NCBI GenBank assembly: GCA_018830415.1
Contig: JAHJSJ010000249.1
Span: 1 to 6,127 of the forward strand
Length of the DNA: 6,127 nucleotides
Origin: Alphaproteobacteria bacterium
GTDB taxonomy: Bacteria > Pseudomonadota > Alphaproteobacteria > Sphingomonadales > Sphingomonadaceae
Reading direction: 5' to 3'
This document shows positions 1 to 5,701 of the stretch, one piece after another. The position numbers and the translations under genes were made by a program. The notes under the pieces are model-generated. The model saw only the letters and a list, made by a program, of their open reading frames with translations, searched no databases and was not told where the DNA came from. Positions within the stretch are counted from its first letter, which is position 1. Every line of letters starts with the position of its first letter.

Positions 1-991
1 CGCCGCTATCGGCCGGGCTGACACAATCAAGCTCTACGCCGTGTGCGCTCAGGCATTCACGGAAAAACTCAGACAGGCCGCGTGATTTTTCATACAGCCG
101 CCCCACTCCGATTTCGGCAATGAGATCGACGCCCACTTCGAGTGCGGTCAGGCCGAGAATTGGCGCGGTGCCGCATTGCAACTGTTCGATACCGGGCGCG
201 GAGGCGTAGTCATCATCGAAGGCGAACGGCGCAGCGTGACCGAACCAGCCGGTCAGCGGTTGCGCAAGGCTTGCATGGTGACGTTCGGCTACGAAGGCAA
301 AGGCGGGGGCACCTGGCCCCCCGCACAGGTATTTGTAACCGCAGCCCACTGCGAAATCCGCGCTTGCCGCAGTCAGATCGACCGGCACCGCCCCGGCTGA
401 GTGCGATAAATCCCACAGCACCAGCGCGCCCGCTGCCTGCGCCGCGCGGGTCAGCGCCGCCATGTCGTGCATCGCACCGGTTTTGTAATGCACATGAGTC
501 AGCAGCAGCAGCGCCACGTCGCCATCGAGTGCCTCGGCCAGCTTGTCGCGCTCGGCCAGTCGCCGGGTTGCCAGCCCCTGCCGCTCCAACCCGGCAATCA
601 TGTAGAGATCGGTCGGGAAATTGCCTGGCTCCGACAGGATCACCTTGCGCCCCGGACGCATGGTGAGCGCCGCCGCGATCAGTTTGAACAGGTTTACACT
701 GGTCGAATCGCAGGCGATCACTTCGCGCGGCGCGGCCCCGATCAGCGGCGCAATCTTGCCGCCGATGCGGCCCGCCATGGCGAACCAGTCAGCGCTATTC
801 CACGACCGGATCAACCCTTCACCCCATTCCTGCTCCACCACGCGGGCGATGGCTGCAGGCGTAGCCTTGGGCAGTGCGCCCAGTGAATTGCCATCGAGGT
901 AAATCACCCCTTCGGGCAGAGTGAATCGATCCCGATACGCCGCCAACGGATCGGCAGCGTCGAATTCCCGTACGCGGTCTTCCATGGTCAT
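1..991 (-). CDS. kynU: Kynureninase, partial (C-terminus beyond left edge)
   Basis: This is a PLP-dependent fold-type I enzyme that cleaves kynurenine to anthranilate and L-alanine, the last step of the kynABU route; it acts in the cytoplasm. From the ATG at 991 the frame stays open for 330 codons to the window edge. Kynureninases are usually a little over 400 residues, so roughly the last fifth is missing. Visible family landmarks are YLDGNSLGALP (31-41), the WDLSHSAGAVPVDL segment (193-206) with the expected pyridine-N-binding Asp194, and GYKYLCGGPGAPAF (218-231) with Lys220 as the expected Schiff-base lysine. The start at 991 overlaps the kynB stop as ATGA and has GGGAG (997-1001) five bases upstream. 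A second ATG at 985 is less well spaced. The remembered bacterial consensus is YKYLNGGPG, so Cys223 in place of Asn is a small oddity. Identification is firm from motifs and context. Confidence 0.96.
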   Translation of the reverse strand, partial: MTMEDRVREFDAADPLAAYRDRFTLPEGVIYLDGNSLGALPKATPAAIARVVEQEWGEGLIRSWNSADWFAMAGRIGGKIAPLIGAAPREVIACDSTSVNLFKLIAAALTMRPGRKVILSEPGNFPTDLYMIAGLERQGLATRRLAERDKLAEALDGDVALLLLTHVHYKTGAMHDMAALTRAAQAAGALVLWDLSHSAGAVPVDLTAASADFAVGCGYKYLCGGPGAPAFAFVAERHHASLAQPLTGWFGHAAPFAFDDDYASAPGIEQLQCGTAPILGLTALEVGVDLIAEIGVGRLYEKSRGLSEFFRECLSAHGVELDCVSPADSG

Positions 992-1614
992 ATCAGCTCC
1001 CGCAAAACGGCGCGCACCGGGGATGCATCGCCGCCCACAATCGCCAGCGGCAGCGCGATCAATTCATAACGCCCCGGCGGCACAGCATCGAGCACCAGCC
1101 CTTCAAGCACGCGGATATCGTGGCGCAGCACCGCCAGATGCGCGTCCATCGTCTTGGATGTCTGCGGGTCGATCGAAGGGCCATCCAGCCCCACCAGCCG
1201 CACGCCAGCTGCCGCCAGAGCATCGACGGTTTGTGGGGCAATAGCGGTCGTTTCGTCCACCCATGCATCGTGGGGGAAGGTAGCAAAGGTGCGAAACAGC
1301 ACCCGCTCCACCCCGGTCAGATCAGGCAGATGTTCCGGCAGGATCAGCGGCCCTGCCCCGCGCGCGTCCACCACCACGCATTCGCCAAGATAAGGCGCCA
1401 GATCGACGCTCGCGATATCGGGAGAACCGACGGCATAATGCAGCGGGGCATCGGCGTGCGCGCCTGAATGGGTCGACATGGTGATCGCAGAGACATTGAC
1501 TGGAGCGCCTTGCGCCATCTGCCACGTGCCGGCCTGCGCAAACGCCGTATCGTCCGGCCAAACCGGCAAGCCGGGGCGCAGCGGCTGCGATATGTCCCAC
1601 AACCGGCGGCTCAT
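988..1614 (-). CDS. kynB: Kynurenine formamidase (arylformamidase, cyclase family)
   Basis: This metal-dependent hydrolase converts N-formyl-L-kynurenine to kynurenine plus formate, the second step of tryptophan breakdown. At 208 residues it has the usual KynB length. The N-terminus has the family opening WDISQPLRPGLPVWPDD (6-22). The metal site STHSGAHADAPLHY (47-60) supplies His49, His53 and Asp55, with His59 as the likely catalytic histidine. VGLDGPSIDP (141-150), the later His159 and the LEGLVLDAVPPGRYELIALP stretch (170-189) with Glu171 are also typical of KynB rather than of generic cyclases. The ATG at 1614 overlaps the kynA TGA as ATGA, and its own TGA overlaps kynU in the same way, so expression is probably coupled across all three genes. 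The flanking kynA and kynU confirm the role. Confidence 0.96.
   Translation of the reverse strand: MSRRLWDISQPLRPGLPVWPDDTAFAQAGTWQMAQGAPVNVSAITMSTHSGAHADAPLHYAVGSPDIASVDLAPYLGECVVVDARGAGPLILPEHLPDLTGVERVLFRTFATFPHDAWVDETTAIAPQTVDALAAAGVRLVGLDGPSIDPQTSKTMDAHLAVLRHDIRVLEGLVLDAVPPGRYELIALPLAIVGGDASPVRAVLRELI
997..1001 (-). promoter_or_regulatory. Ribosome binding site deciding the kynU start
   Basis: GGGAG on the minus strand lies inside the last codons of kynB, five bases before the ATG at 991 and eleven before the ATG at 985. The spacing favours 991, which also creates the ATGA overlap with the kynB stop. Confidence 0.6.
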
Positions 1615-2402
1615 ATCGCCGTTCTGACGCTTAAAAGTTCAGGGAAGAAGGCCTGTTTCAAGACCCCTTCGAGATAGGGCACACCCGCCGTCCCGCCGGT
1701 CCCGCGTTTGAAGCCGATGATCCGCTCTACGGTTTTGAGATGGCCGAACCGCCAGCGCTGAAAATGGTATTCCAGATCAACCAGCTTTTCGGCCAGCTCG
1801 TAAAGGTCCCAGTGTTCCTGCGGATGACGGTAGATCGCCGCCCAGGCCGCCTCGACACTGGCATTGTGTTGATAAGGCGCGGTGGGATCGCGCCCGGTCG
1901 CCTCCGCCGCGATCGTGAAGCCACGCCGTGCCAGCAGGCGGATCGCCGCGTCATACAGGCTCGCCCGCCCGCGTTCAGCCTCCAACCGCGCAGCCCAATC
2001 GGCGTTGCCTTCGTGCAGTTGCACGTGCTTTTCATCGCGCCCGCCAAGCATGAATTCCATCATCCGGTACTGGGCCGATTGAAACCCGCTCGATCCGCCC
2101 AGATAGGGGCGGATGCGCGAATAATCATACGGGGTCATGGTGCTGAGCACATCCCAGCTCTGGATCAGCTGCGTCTGTGCGCGCGCTACCCGGGCGAGCA
2201 TCTTGAAGGCCGGGCGCAGGTTGTCCGCTTCAACACATTCGCGCGCGGCGATCAGTTCGTGCAGGCACAGCTTGAGCCACAACTCGCTGGCCTGGTGCAC
2301 GATAATGAACAGCAGTTCGTCATGCGCATCAGAGGATGGATGTTGCGCCCCAAGAACGCGATCGAGATCGAGATAGCTCGCGTAAGTAACTTTGTCGGTC
2401 AT
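1611..2402 (-). CDS. kynA: Tryptophan 2,3-dioxygenase
   Basis: This haem enzyme oxidises L-tryptophan with O2 to N-formylkynurenine, the first and committed step of the pathway. Numbered from the ATG at 2402 (263 residues), the active-site residues known from the Xanthomonas campestris enzyme all align at a constant offset of 19. They are Phe32 and His36 in FIIVHQASELWLK, Tyr94 and Arg98 in YSRIR (substrate carboxylate), His221 (proximal haem ligand) in RWRFGHLKTVERIIGFK, and Thr235 in GTGGTAGVPYL. GGSSGFQSAQYR (102-113) is another family signature. The protein is slightly shorter than most bacterial homologues, mainly at the N-terminus. A TTG at 2411 in the same frame would add three residues, but the ATG is preferred. 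No strong Shine-Dalgarno is visible, and the 38-base gap to the preceding DUF4112 gene suggests cotranscription. Confidence 0.97.
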   Translation of the reverse strand: MTDKVTYASYLDLDRVLGAQHPSSDAHDELLFIIVHQASELWLKLCLHELIAARECVEADNLRPAFKMLARVARAQTQLIQSWDVLSTMTPYDYSRIRPYLGGSSGFQSAQYRMMEFMLGGRDEKHVQLHEGNADWAARLEAERGRASLYDAAIRLLARRGFTIAAEATGRDPTAPYQHNASVEAAWAAIYRHPQEHWDLYELAEKLVDLEYHFQRWRFGHLKTVERIIGFKRGTGGTAGVPYLEGVLKQAFFPELLSVRTAI

Positions 2403-2437
2403 GGCCAACAACCACTAGCGCGCGGTGGCGGCCAAGG
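2403..2437 (-). other. Possible small hairpin just ahead of the kynA start
   Basis: On the minus strand the DUF4112-kynA gap can fold as TGGCC (with one bulged G) plus CCAC, a nine-base loop, then GTGG, a five-base bulge, and GGCCA ending at the ATG. It would partly cover the kynA initiation region. The stem is imperfect and its role is speculative. Confidence 0.25.
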
Positions 2438-2440
2438 AAA

Positions 2441-2872
2441 CTACCCCTTGATCACGCGGGCTTCGGGATGGTGCTTGTCAATGTGTTTGAGGATGATTTT
2501 CAGGTTTCCGGTGTTCGAACGGAACAGCAGATCAGCGGCATCGCCTACCACAGGAATCACGCCAATCGCGGTGTCGAACAGCACATTCAGCCCCATCCGT
2601 GCCAGCTTCCATCGAGACATGCCCAGATTGCGCGCTTCCCAGACGATATAGGCTCCCATCGCTGTCGTAACGATATCGCCCAGCACCGGAACCAACCCGA
2701 TCAGTGCATCAAGCCCGACCGGGAAATTCACGCCGGGAATTACAAAACTGCGTTCCAGCAGCTTTTCCATCATGGTCACGCGGGCGCGGACCGATGCGGC
2801 ATCGGTGCCGGTCGGCAGTTGCATTGTGATAATACGCGGAGATTCGGGGCGGGGTTTCACGGGCGTGGCCAT
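2441..2872 (-). CDS. DUF4112 family membrane protein
   Basis: The function is unknown, but the family assignment to DUF4112 is confident from the core. The protein is 143 residues from the ATG at 2872. A polar N-terminus of about 45 residues precedes two similar hydrophobic blocks: GLDALIGLVPVLGDIVTTAMGAYIVW (about 53-78) and LFDTAIGVIPVVGDAADLLF (about 98-117). The shared G-(L/V)-(V/I)-P-V-(L/V)-G-D motif is the internal repeat that marks the family, and both blocks are long enough to enter or cross the inner membrane. A positively charged stretch, RWKLAR, separates them. The ATG follows the TAA of the solute-binding protein gene by five bases. A GTG at 2923 in the same frame would overlap that gene by 46 bases and is less likely. 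Position suggests cotranscription with the neighbours, but no functional tie to kynurenine metabolism can be shown. Confidence 0.88.
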   Translation of the reverse strand: MATPVKPRPESPRIITMQLPTGTDAASVRARVTMMEKLLERSFVIPGVNFPVGLDALIGLVPVLGDIVTTAMGAYIVWEARNLGMSRWKLARMGLNVLFDTAIGVIPVVGDAADLLFRSNTGNLKIILKHIDKHHPEARVIKG

Positions 2873-2877
2873 CCCGC

Positions 2878-4344
2878 TTATGTGGTGGGCTGCGACAGCG
2901 GGAACAAGGGGTGCAGGCCCCACGGGTTGGCGATGTAGTTCCTGACTGACCCGCGCACCATCGACCAGCGCACCGGTGCCCCGAGCGGAATGAACACTTC
3001 GCGGGCGGTCAGCGCCGCATGGGCTTCAACCAGCAAACGCTCACGTGTGGCGGCATCGCGTTCGGTCAACGACTGGCGCACGAGCGCATCAGCCTCGGGC
3101 GAGCACAGGCTGGCTTTGAGACTGCAATGGAACTGGTTGAGATACCAGCGCGGCCCGGTGTAGCGGGCAATCGTATCGCGCAGTTCAAGATCGGCGTCCT
3201 CACCCGGCGCGGCCCGCACCGCTGTAACGCCGATCAGCGCCCAGGCTTCGGCCAGTTGGCGCATCAACAAATCGCTGCCCGGCCCGCGTGGCAAAGCGAC
3301 GCGCACCACCGCATTGGCCTGCGATTGGGCAGTCCATGCCCGCACCCGCGCCGCCGCAGTCGCCCGGCGTTCATCAAGCGATGTGCCAGCCCACCGATCC
3401 CCAACAAAAGGCGGCGCAGTGAAACTTTCGGGCGGCACGATCCGGCTGGTCGCCTTCCATCCACCCAGCCCGAACGGCTGGATCAGCGCACCGCGATCAA
3501 GCGCCATCGAAAGCGCCTCGCGCCGGGCGGGATCAGCCAGCAGGCCTTGCTCGCGCCGCACCGCCAAGCCGAGCAGACCTATTGCCGGGTCAACCTGTAT
3601 CGTCCCGCGCGACAATGGCCCGGTTTCGGCCAGCGGGAAATCAGCAAGGGTGCCGTTCACCACCAGATCAACCTCGCCCCGAGAGAATGCCGCCACAGCA
3701 TCGCGCGCCGGCAAGGCACGAACACTGACGGGGCGCGCGACCTCCTCCCAATCTTCCCGCGCGGGCAATCCGCGTGATTCGGGAGGCAAGGCTGACAGGC
3801 GGGCGATCATTCCTCCTTCGCTGCGCGACATCGCCATCGGCCCGGACCCGCCGTCGCTTTTTGCCAAGCCGAGTTCAGGTTGGGCGAGCAGCCGCAGAAA
3901 ATCCGGCATCGGCGCGGTCAGCCGCACTTCGATCACCCTCGCGGTCATGGCGCGAATGTCGCGCACCTTGGCAAAATCGAGGCCGAGCGACGTGCCCTTT
4001 AGCCGCGCCAGCGCATCGCGCAGCAATCGCCGCACCTCGGTCGCCGTGATCTCCTCGCCATCGGGCCAGGTGCTGTCCCGCAAGCGGAAGATGTAGCTCA
4101 TGCCATCATCGGTGACGATCCAGCGTTCCGCCATAGCTGGCACGACCTGCCCGGCCGGGTCGAGCGCAACCAGCCCTTCGTGGGTTGCCGCGCGCAAATG
4201 CTGAGCGGCTGACGGCAGGCGCACGCCCTGCTGAAACAGGCTTTCAGGCGCGCCAATGATCGCCACCTCGACCGAACCATTTCCGTTCGAGGGGCCACAG
4301 GACGACAGCGCCAGAGCGGCAAGCAGGGTTGGCCAGAATCGCAT
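2878..4344 (-). CDS. Family-5 (DppA/OppA-like) solute-binding lipoprotein
   Basis: This is a periplasmic substrate-binding component of a peptide/nickel-type ABC transporter (SBP_bac_5). From the ATG at 4344 it has 488 residues, near the family norm. It begins with a short lipoprotein signal, one Arg, a hydrophobic run and the lipobox LSSC, predicting lipidation at Cys16. The family pattern follows: EGLVALD (56-62), AERW (72-75), DDGMSYIFRLR (79-89) and WPDGEEITATEV (93-104). The C-terminal part carries WYLNQFHC and WGLHPLFPLSQ as in full-length members. A TTG at 4368 in frame would add eight residues before the signal; neither start has a clear ribosome binding site. No permease or ATPase gene is next to it, so it is an orphan in this window, and its ligand cannot be read from sequence. 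The stop is five bases from the DUF4112 start. Confidence 0.88.
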   Translation of the reverse strand: MRFWPTLLAALALSSCGPSNGNGSVEVAIIGAPESLFQQGVRLPSAAQHLRAATHEGLVALDPAGQVVPAMAERWIVTDDGMSYIFRLRDSTWPDGEEITATEVRRLLRDALARLKGTSLGLDFAKVRDIRAMTARVIEVRLTAPMPDFLRLLAQPELGLAKSDGGSGPMAMSRSEGGMIARLSALPPESRGLPAREDWEEVARPVSVRALPARDAVAAFSRGEVDLVVNGTLADFPLAETGPLSRGTIQVDPAIGLLGLAVRREQGLLADPARREALSMALDRGALIQPFGLGGWKATSRIVPPESFTAPPFVGDRWAGTSLDERRATAAARVRAWTAQSQANAVVRVALPRGPGSDLLMRQLAEAWALIGVTAVRAAPGEDADLELRDTIARYTGPRWYLNQFHCSLKASLCSPEADALVRQSLTERDAATRERLLVEAHAALTAREVFIPLGAPVRWSMVRGSVRNYIANPWGLHPLFPLSQPTT

Positions 4345-4349
4345 CAACC

Positions 4350-4381
4350 GCTGACTAGCAGGTTGCAACGCATCGGTCAGC
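4350..4381 (-). repeat. Inverted repeat in the leader of the solute-binding protein gene
   Basis: Perfect 6-base arms, GCTGAC at 4376-4381 and GTCAGC at 4350-4355 (minus-strand reading), flank 20 bases that contain the palindrome GTTGCAAC. The repeat lies between the pilZ stop and the ATG at 4344, ending five bases before it. It could fold in the mRNA or bind a dimeric regulator. There is no T-tract, so it is not an intrinsic terminator. Confidence 0.35.
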
Positions 4382-4410
4382 TTGGTGGTTGCGCAGGCAG
4401 GCGCGTTTGT

Positions 4411-4788
4411 TCAAACCTTACGCAGCATCGAGGGCTGCGGCGGTGCAGGGGCGCGGTGAGCCCTTGAGGATACGACCAAACTGGCGGTCGGCCCGTCGTT
4501 CGCCTCAAGCGGACGTCGGGCCTTCTGCGAGTCAATTTCATCATCAAAGGCGACGCCAAACCGGTCGTCTTGCACCCAGGCGACCGAACCCTTGATCGCG
4601 CCGATATTGCGCAACTCGACAGTTAGGCGGTGGCCGCGCTGGACGCGCAGATTGCCTTCGCCCATCATCCCGCCGTCGGACAGGTTGCGAACCCGCACCC
4701 GGTGCGTTTCGGTGCTCTGTTCGATACGGATGTCAGCCAGCAGGAACAGACTGTCGCGCGCAACACTGCGTGTTTCCAAACCCGTCAT
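4411..4788 (-). CDS. PilZ-domain protein, probable cyclic-di-GMP receptor
   Basis: This 125-residue protein is a single PilZ domain with a disordered-looking tail. Both halves of the c-di-GMP site are present: RSVAR (7-11) as the RxxxR motif, and NLSDGG (35-40) as the N/DxSxxG motif with Asn35, Ser37 and Gly40. The beta-barrel continues to GSVAWVQDDRFGVAFDDEID (67-86). Residues from about 88 onward are rich in Ala, Pro, Arg and Ser and have no recognisable fold. With both motifs intact, ligand binding is likely (inference from the family); the output partner is unknown because no second domain is attached. The ATG at 4788 has a strong Shine-Dalgarno. It is the first gene of the minus-strand run, 66 bases before the solute-binding protein ATG, with no terminator between them. 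Confidence 0.88.
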   Translation of the reverse strand: MTGLETRSVARDSLFLLADIRIEQSTETHRVRVRNLSDGGMMGEGNLRVQRGHRLTVELRNIGAIKGSVAWVQDDRFGVAFDDEIDSQKARRPLEANDGPTASLVVSSRAHRAPAPPQPSMLRKV

Positions 4789-4798
4789 ACCTGGGTCG

Positions 4799-4805
4799 CC
4801 TCCTC
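4799..4805 (-). promoter_or_regulatory. Strong Shine-Dalgarno for the PilZ gene
   Basis: GAGGAGG on the minus strand lies ten bases before the ATG at 4788. It is the strongest ribosome binding site in the window and fixes the start. Confidence 0.75.
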
Positions 4806-4829
4806 AGCCGCAAAAATCGCATGGGCTTG

Positions 4830-4852
4830 CCGATCATACTATATGACCGATC
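4830..4852 (-). promoter_or_regulatory. Dyad and -10-like element upstream of the PilZ gene
   Basis: TCATA-CTA-TATGA (4834-4846) is a perfect short dyad flanked by direct CCGATC copies (4830-4835 and 4847-4852). On the minus strand it contains TATGAT (4838-4833), one base from the sigma70 -10 consensus. No good -35 lies 16-18 bases upstream of that, so any promoter here would probably need an activator. It lies about 45 bases before the PilZ start. Confidence 0.35.
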
Positions 4853-4883
4853 CCAAAACGCCATTGGCACTGCGCTGATTGCA

Positions 4884-4899
4884 GTTAACGCAAGGTAAA
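4884..4899 (-). promoter_or_regulatory. Possible CtrA box upstream of the PilZ gene
   Basis: The minus strand reads TTTACCTTGCGTTAAC, a match to the CtrA consensus TTAA-N7-TTAAC at eight of nine defined positions. It lies about 100 bases before the PilZ start, and it overlaps the T-tract of the putative dksA terminator, which could account for part of the match. Confidence 0.35.
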
Positions 4900-4915
4900 A
4901 AATGCTGGGGCCAGC
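4897..4915 (-). terminator. Weak intrinsic terminator after dksA
   Basis: On the minus strand GCTG-GCCC-CAGC (4915-4904) is followed by A and six T (4902-4897), 57 bases beyond the dksA stop. The stem is only 4-5 pairs but GC-rich, with a good T-tract. It would separate dksA from the downstream PilZ-kyn run. Confidence 0.5.
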
Positions 4916-4971
4916 GCCCGCGATTCAGCAGGCGTCCCATCACGGCACAGGCCGCGAGCCACAATTTACGA

Positions 4972-5430
4972 TCAGTCGTCGCGGGAGATTTTTTCACGCC
5001 GCTCGTGCGCTTCCTGCGCCTCAACCGTCATGGTGGCGACCGGCCTTGCGATCAGGCGCCGCAGGCCGATCGGATCGCCGGTGACTTCGCAAAAGCCATA
5101 TTCGCCCGAATCGATCCGGCGCAAAGCGGAATCGATCTTGGACACCAGTTTGCGTTGCCGGTCGCGGGTGCGCAGTTCGATGCCCCAATCGGTTTCACTG
5201 GAAGCACGGTCGGTCAGATCGGCTTCGCGGATCGGGCCATCCTGCAACGATTGCAGCGTCTGGCCAGCAGCCGAATGGATCGAGCGCTTCCACTCGATCA
5301 GCAGCATACGGAAATAGGCCTTTTGGCGGTCATTCATGTATTCCTCGTCCTCGCTCGGCACATAGTCCGGAGCGATCAGGCGCTTGGCCTTTTCGAGGAT
5401 GTCGATTTCGTCAGGCGCGGCAGTTGGCAT
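4972..5430 (-). CDS. dksA: RNA polymerase-binding transcription factor DksA
   Basis: DksA enters the RNA polymerase secondary channel and works with ppGpp to reset transcription during the stringent response. From the ATG at 5430 the protein has 152 residues, and numbering coincides with E. coli DksA: the coiled-coil tip is DLTDRA with Asp71, Asp74 and Ala76 all kept. N-terminal landmarks include YMNDRQKAYFRMLLIEWK, and IDSGEYGFCEVTGDPIGLRR leads into the globular domain. Of the four zinc cysteines (114, 117, 135, 138 in E. coli) only Cys114 remains; the others are Thr117, Thr135 and Ala138. Loss of the zinc site is familiar in alphaproteobacterial DksA, so this is expected to be functional. 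A TTG three bases upstream is ignored because the ATG has GAGAGGG four bases before it. Its neighbours are a Sel1 gene diverging upstream and the PilZ gene downstream. Confidence 0.95.
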   Translation of the reverse strand: MPTAAPDEIDILEKAKRLIAPDYVPSEDEEYMNDRQKAYFRMLLIEWKRSIHSAAGQTLQSLQDGPIREADLTDRASSETDWGIELRTRDRQRKLVSKIDSALRRIDSGEYGFCEVTGDPIGLRRLIARPVATMTVEAQEAHERREKISRDD

Positions 5431-5434
5431 CAAG

Positions 5435-5441
5435 CCCTCTC
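5435..5441 (-). promoter_or_regulatory. Ribosome binding site of dksA
   Basis: GAGAGGG on the minus strand, four bases before the ATG at 5430, supports the ATG over the in-frame TTG at 5433. Confidence 0.65.
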
Positions 5442-5532
5442 ATCCCGTGATTTGCTGGGCTGACCTTCGTGTCCTGCCGCCTGAATATTTTCATTGGCTC
5501 ACTTGATCCCAGCCGTCTGAAGCAATGCGCGC

Positions 5533-5561
5533 CCTATAGGCAAGGCCCCCTATACGCACAA
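5533..5561 (-). promoter_or_regulatory. Candidate dksA promoter with GC-rich discriminator
   Basis: On the minus strand, TTGTGC (5561-5556) and TATAGG (5538-5533) are separated by exactly 17 bases. Transcription would start near 5526, leaving a leader of about 95 bases before the dksA ATG. The bases right after the -10 are GCGCGC, the GC-rich discriminator typical of promoters inhibited by ppGpp and DksA, so autoregulation is possible (inference). Confidence 0.45.
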
Positions 5562-5618
5562 GCGGGTTTGGGAATGTTGTGGGGGCAAATGTCAGCGGTG
5601 CAGAAAGTGCCATTGGCG

Positions 5619-5634
5619 TTAACCAATTATTGAC
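5619..5634 (+). promoter_or_regulatory. Probable CtrA box upstream of the Sel1/parS gene
   Basis: TTAACCAATTATTGAC matches the alphaproteobacterial CtrA consensus TTAA-N7-TTAAC at eight of nine defined positions. It starts inside the 16-base imperfect dyad ATTGGCGTTAACCAAT (5612-5627). Its second half, TTGACC, could also act as a -35, although no good -10 follows at 17 bases. It lies 67 bases before the Sel1-gene ATG. Confidence 0.5.
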
Positions 5635-5701
5635 CATGTTAGCCGAGTTCTGATGCCGGGAAGGCCGTTTGGAAGCGGTCTGGTGAACCGGGGACGACAT
5701 C

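Larger units (their letters stand above)
5431..5701. other. Divergent intergenic region between dksA and the Sel1 gene
   Basis: This 271-base stretch is visibly less GC-rich than its surroundings and must hold the promoters for both divergent genes. It contains a candidate dksA promoter (5533-5561) and a CtrA-like box facing the Sel1 gene (5619-5634). CCCTATA occurs twice, at 5532 and 5548, sixteen bases apart. No credible coding region is seen; an 80-codon frame on the minus strand (5733-5491) has no family features and runs into the Sel1 start. Confidence 0.6.

Noticed and set aside
142..886. Overlapping plus-strand frames of 174 and 139 codons opposite kynU
   Set aside because: They are rich in Arg, Pro and Ala with no motif, and the opposite strand encodes kynureninase through the whole stretch.
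1740..2651. A 303-codon plus-strand reading frame antisense to kynA and the DUF4112 gene
   Set aside because: It lies opposite two genes with clear family motifs, has no recognisable domain, and long antisense frames are common in GC-rich DNA.
3019..4096. Plus-strand frames of 252 and 260 codons opposite the solute-binding protein gene
   Set aside because: Low-complexity Arg/Ser/Ala-rich translations that mirror codon bias of the real gene; no start signals or family features.
4869..4885. ACTGC-N7-GCAGT hairpin between dksA and the PilZ gene
   Set aside because: The stem is five pairs with no T-tract, and the nearby hairpin at 4904-4915 with six T is a better terminator.
4839..5024. A 61-codon minus-strand frame overlapping the end of dksA
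   Set aside because: It overlaps dksA out of frame by 53 bases, and its remainder covers the putative terminator and PilZ promoter region; no ribosome binding site.
4879..5463. A 194-codon plus-strand frame opposite dksA
   Set aside because: It is the antisense of a confidently identified gene and shows no domain.
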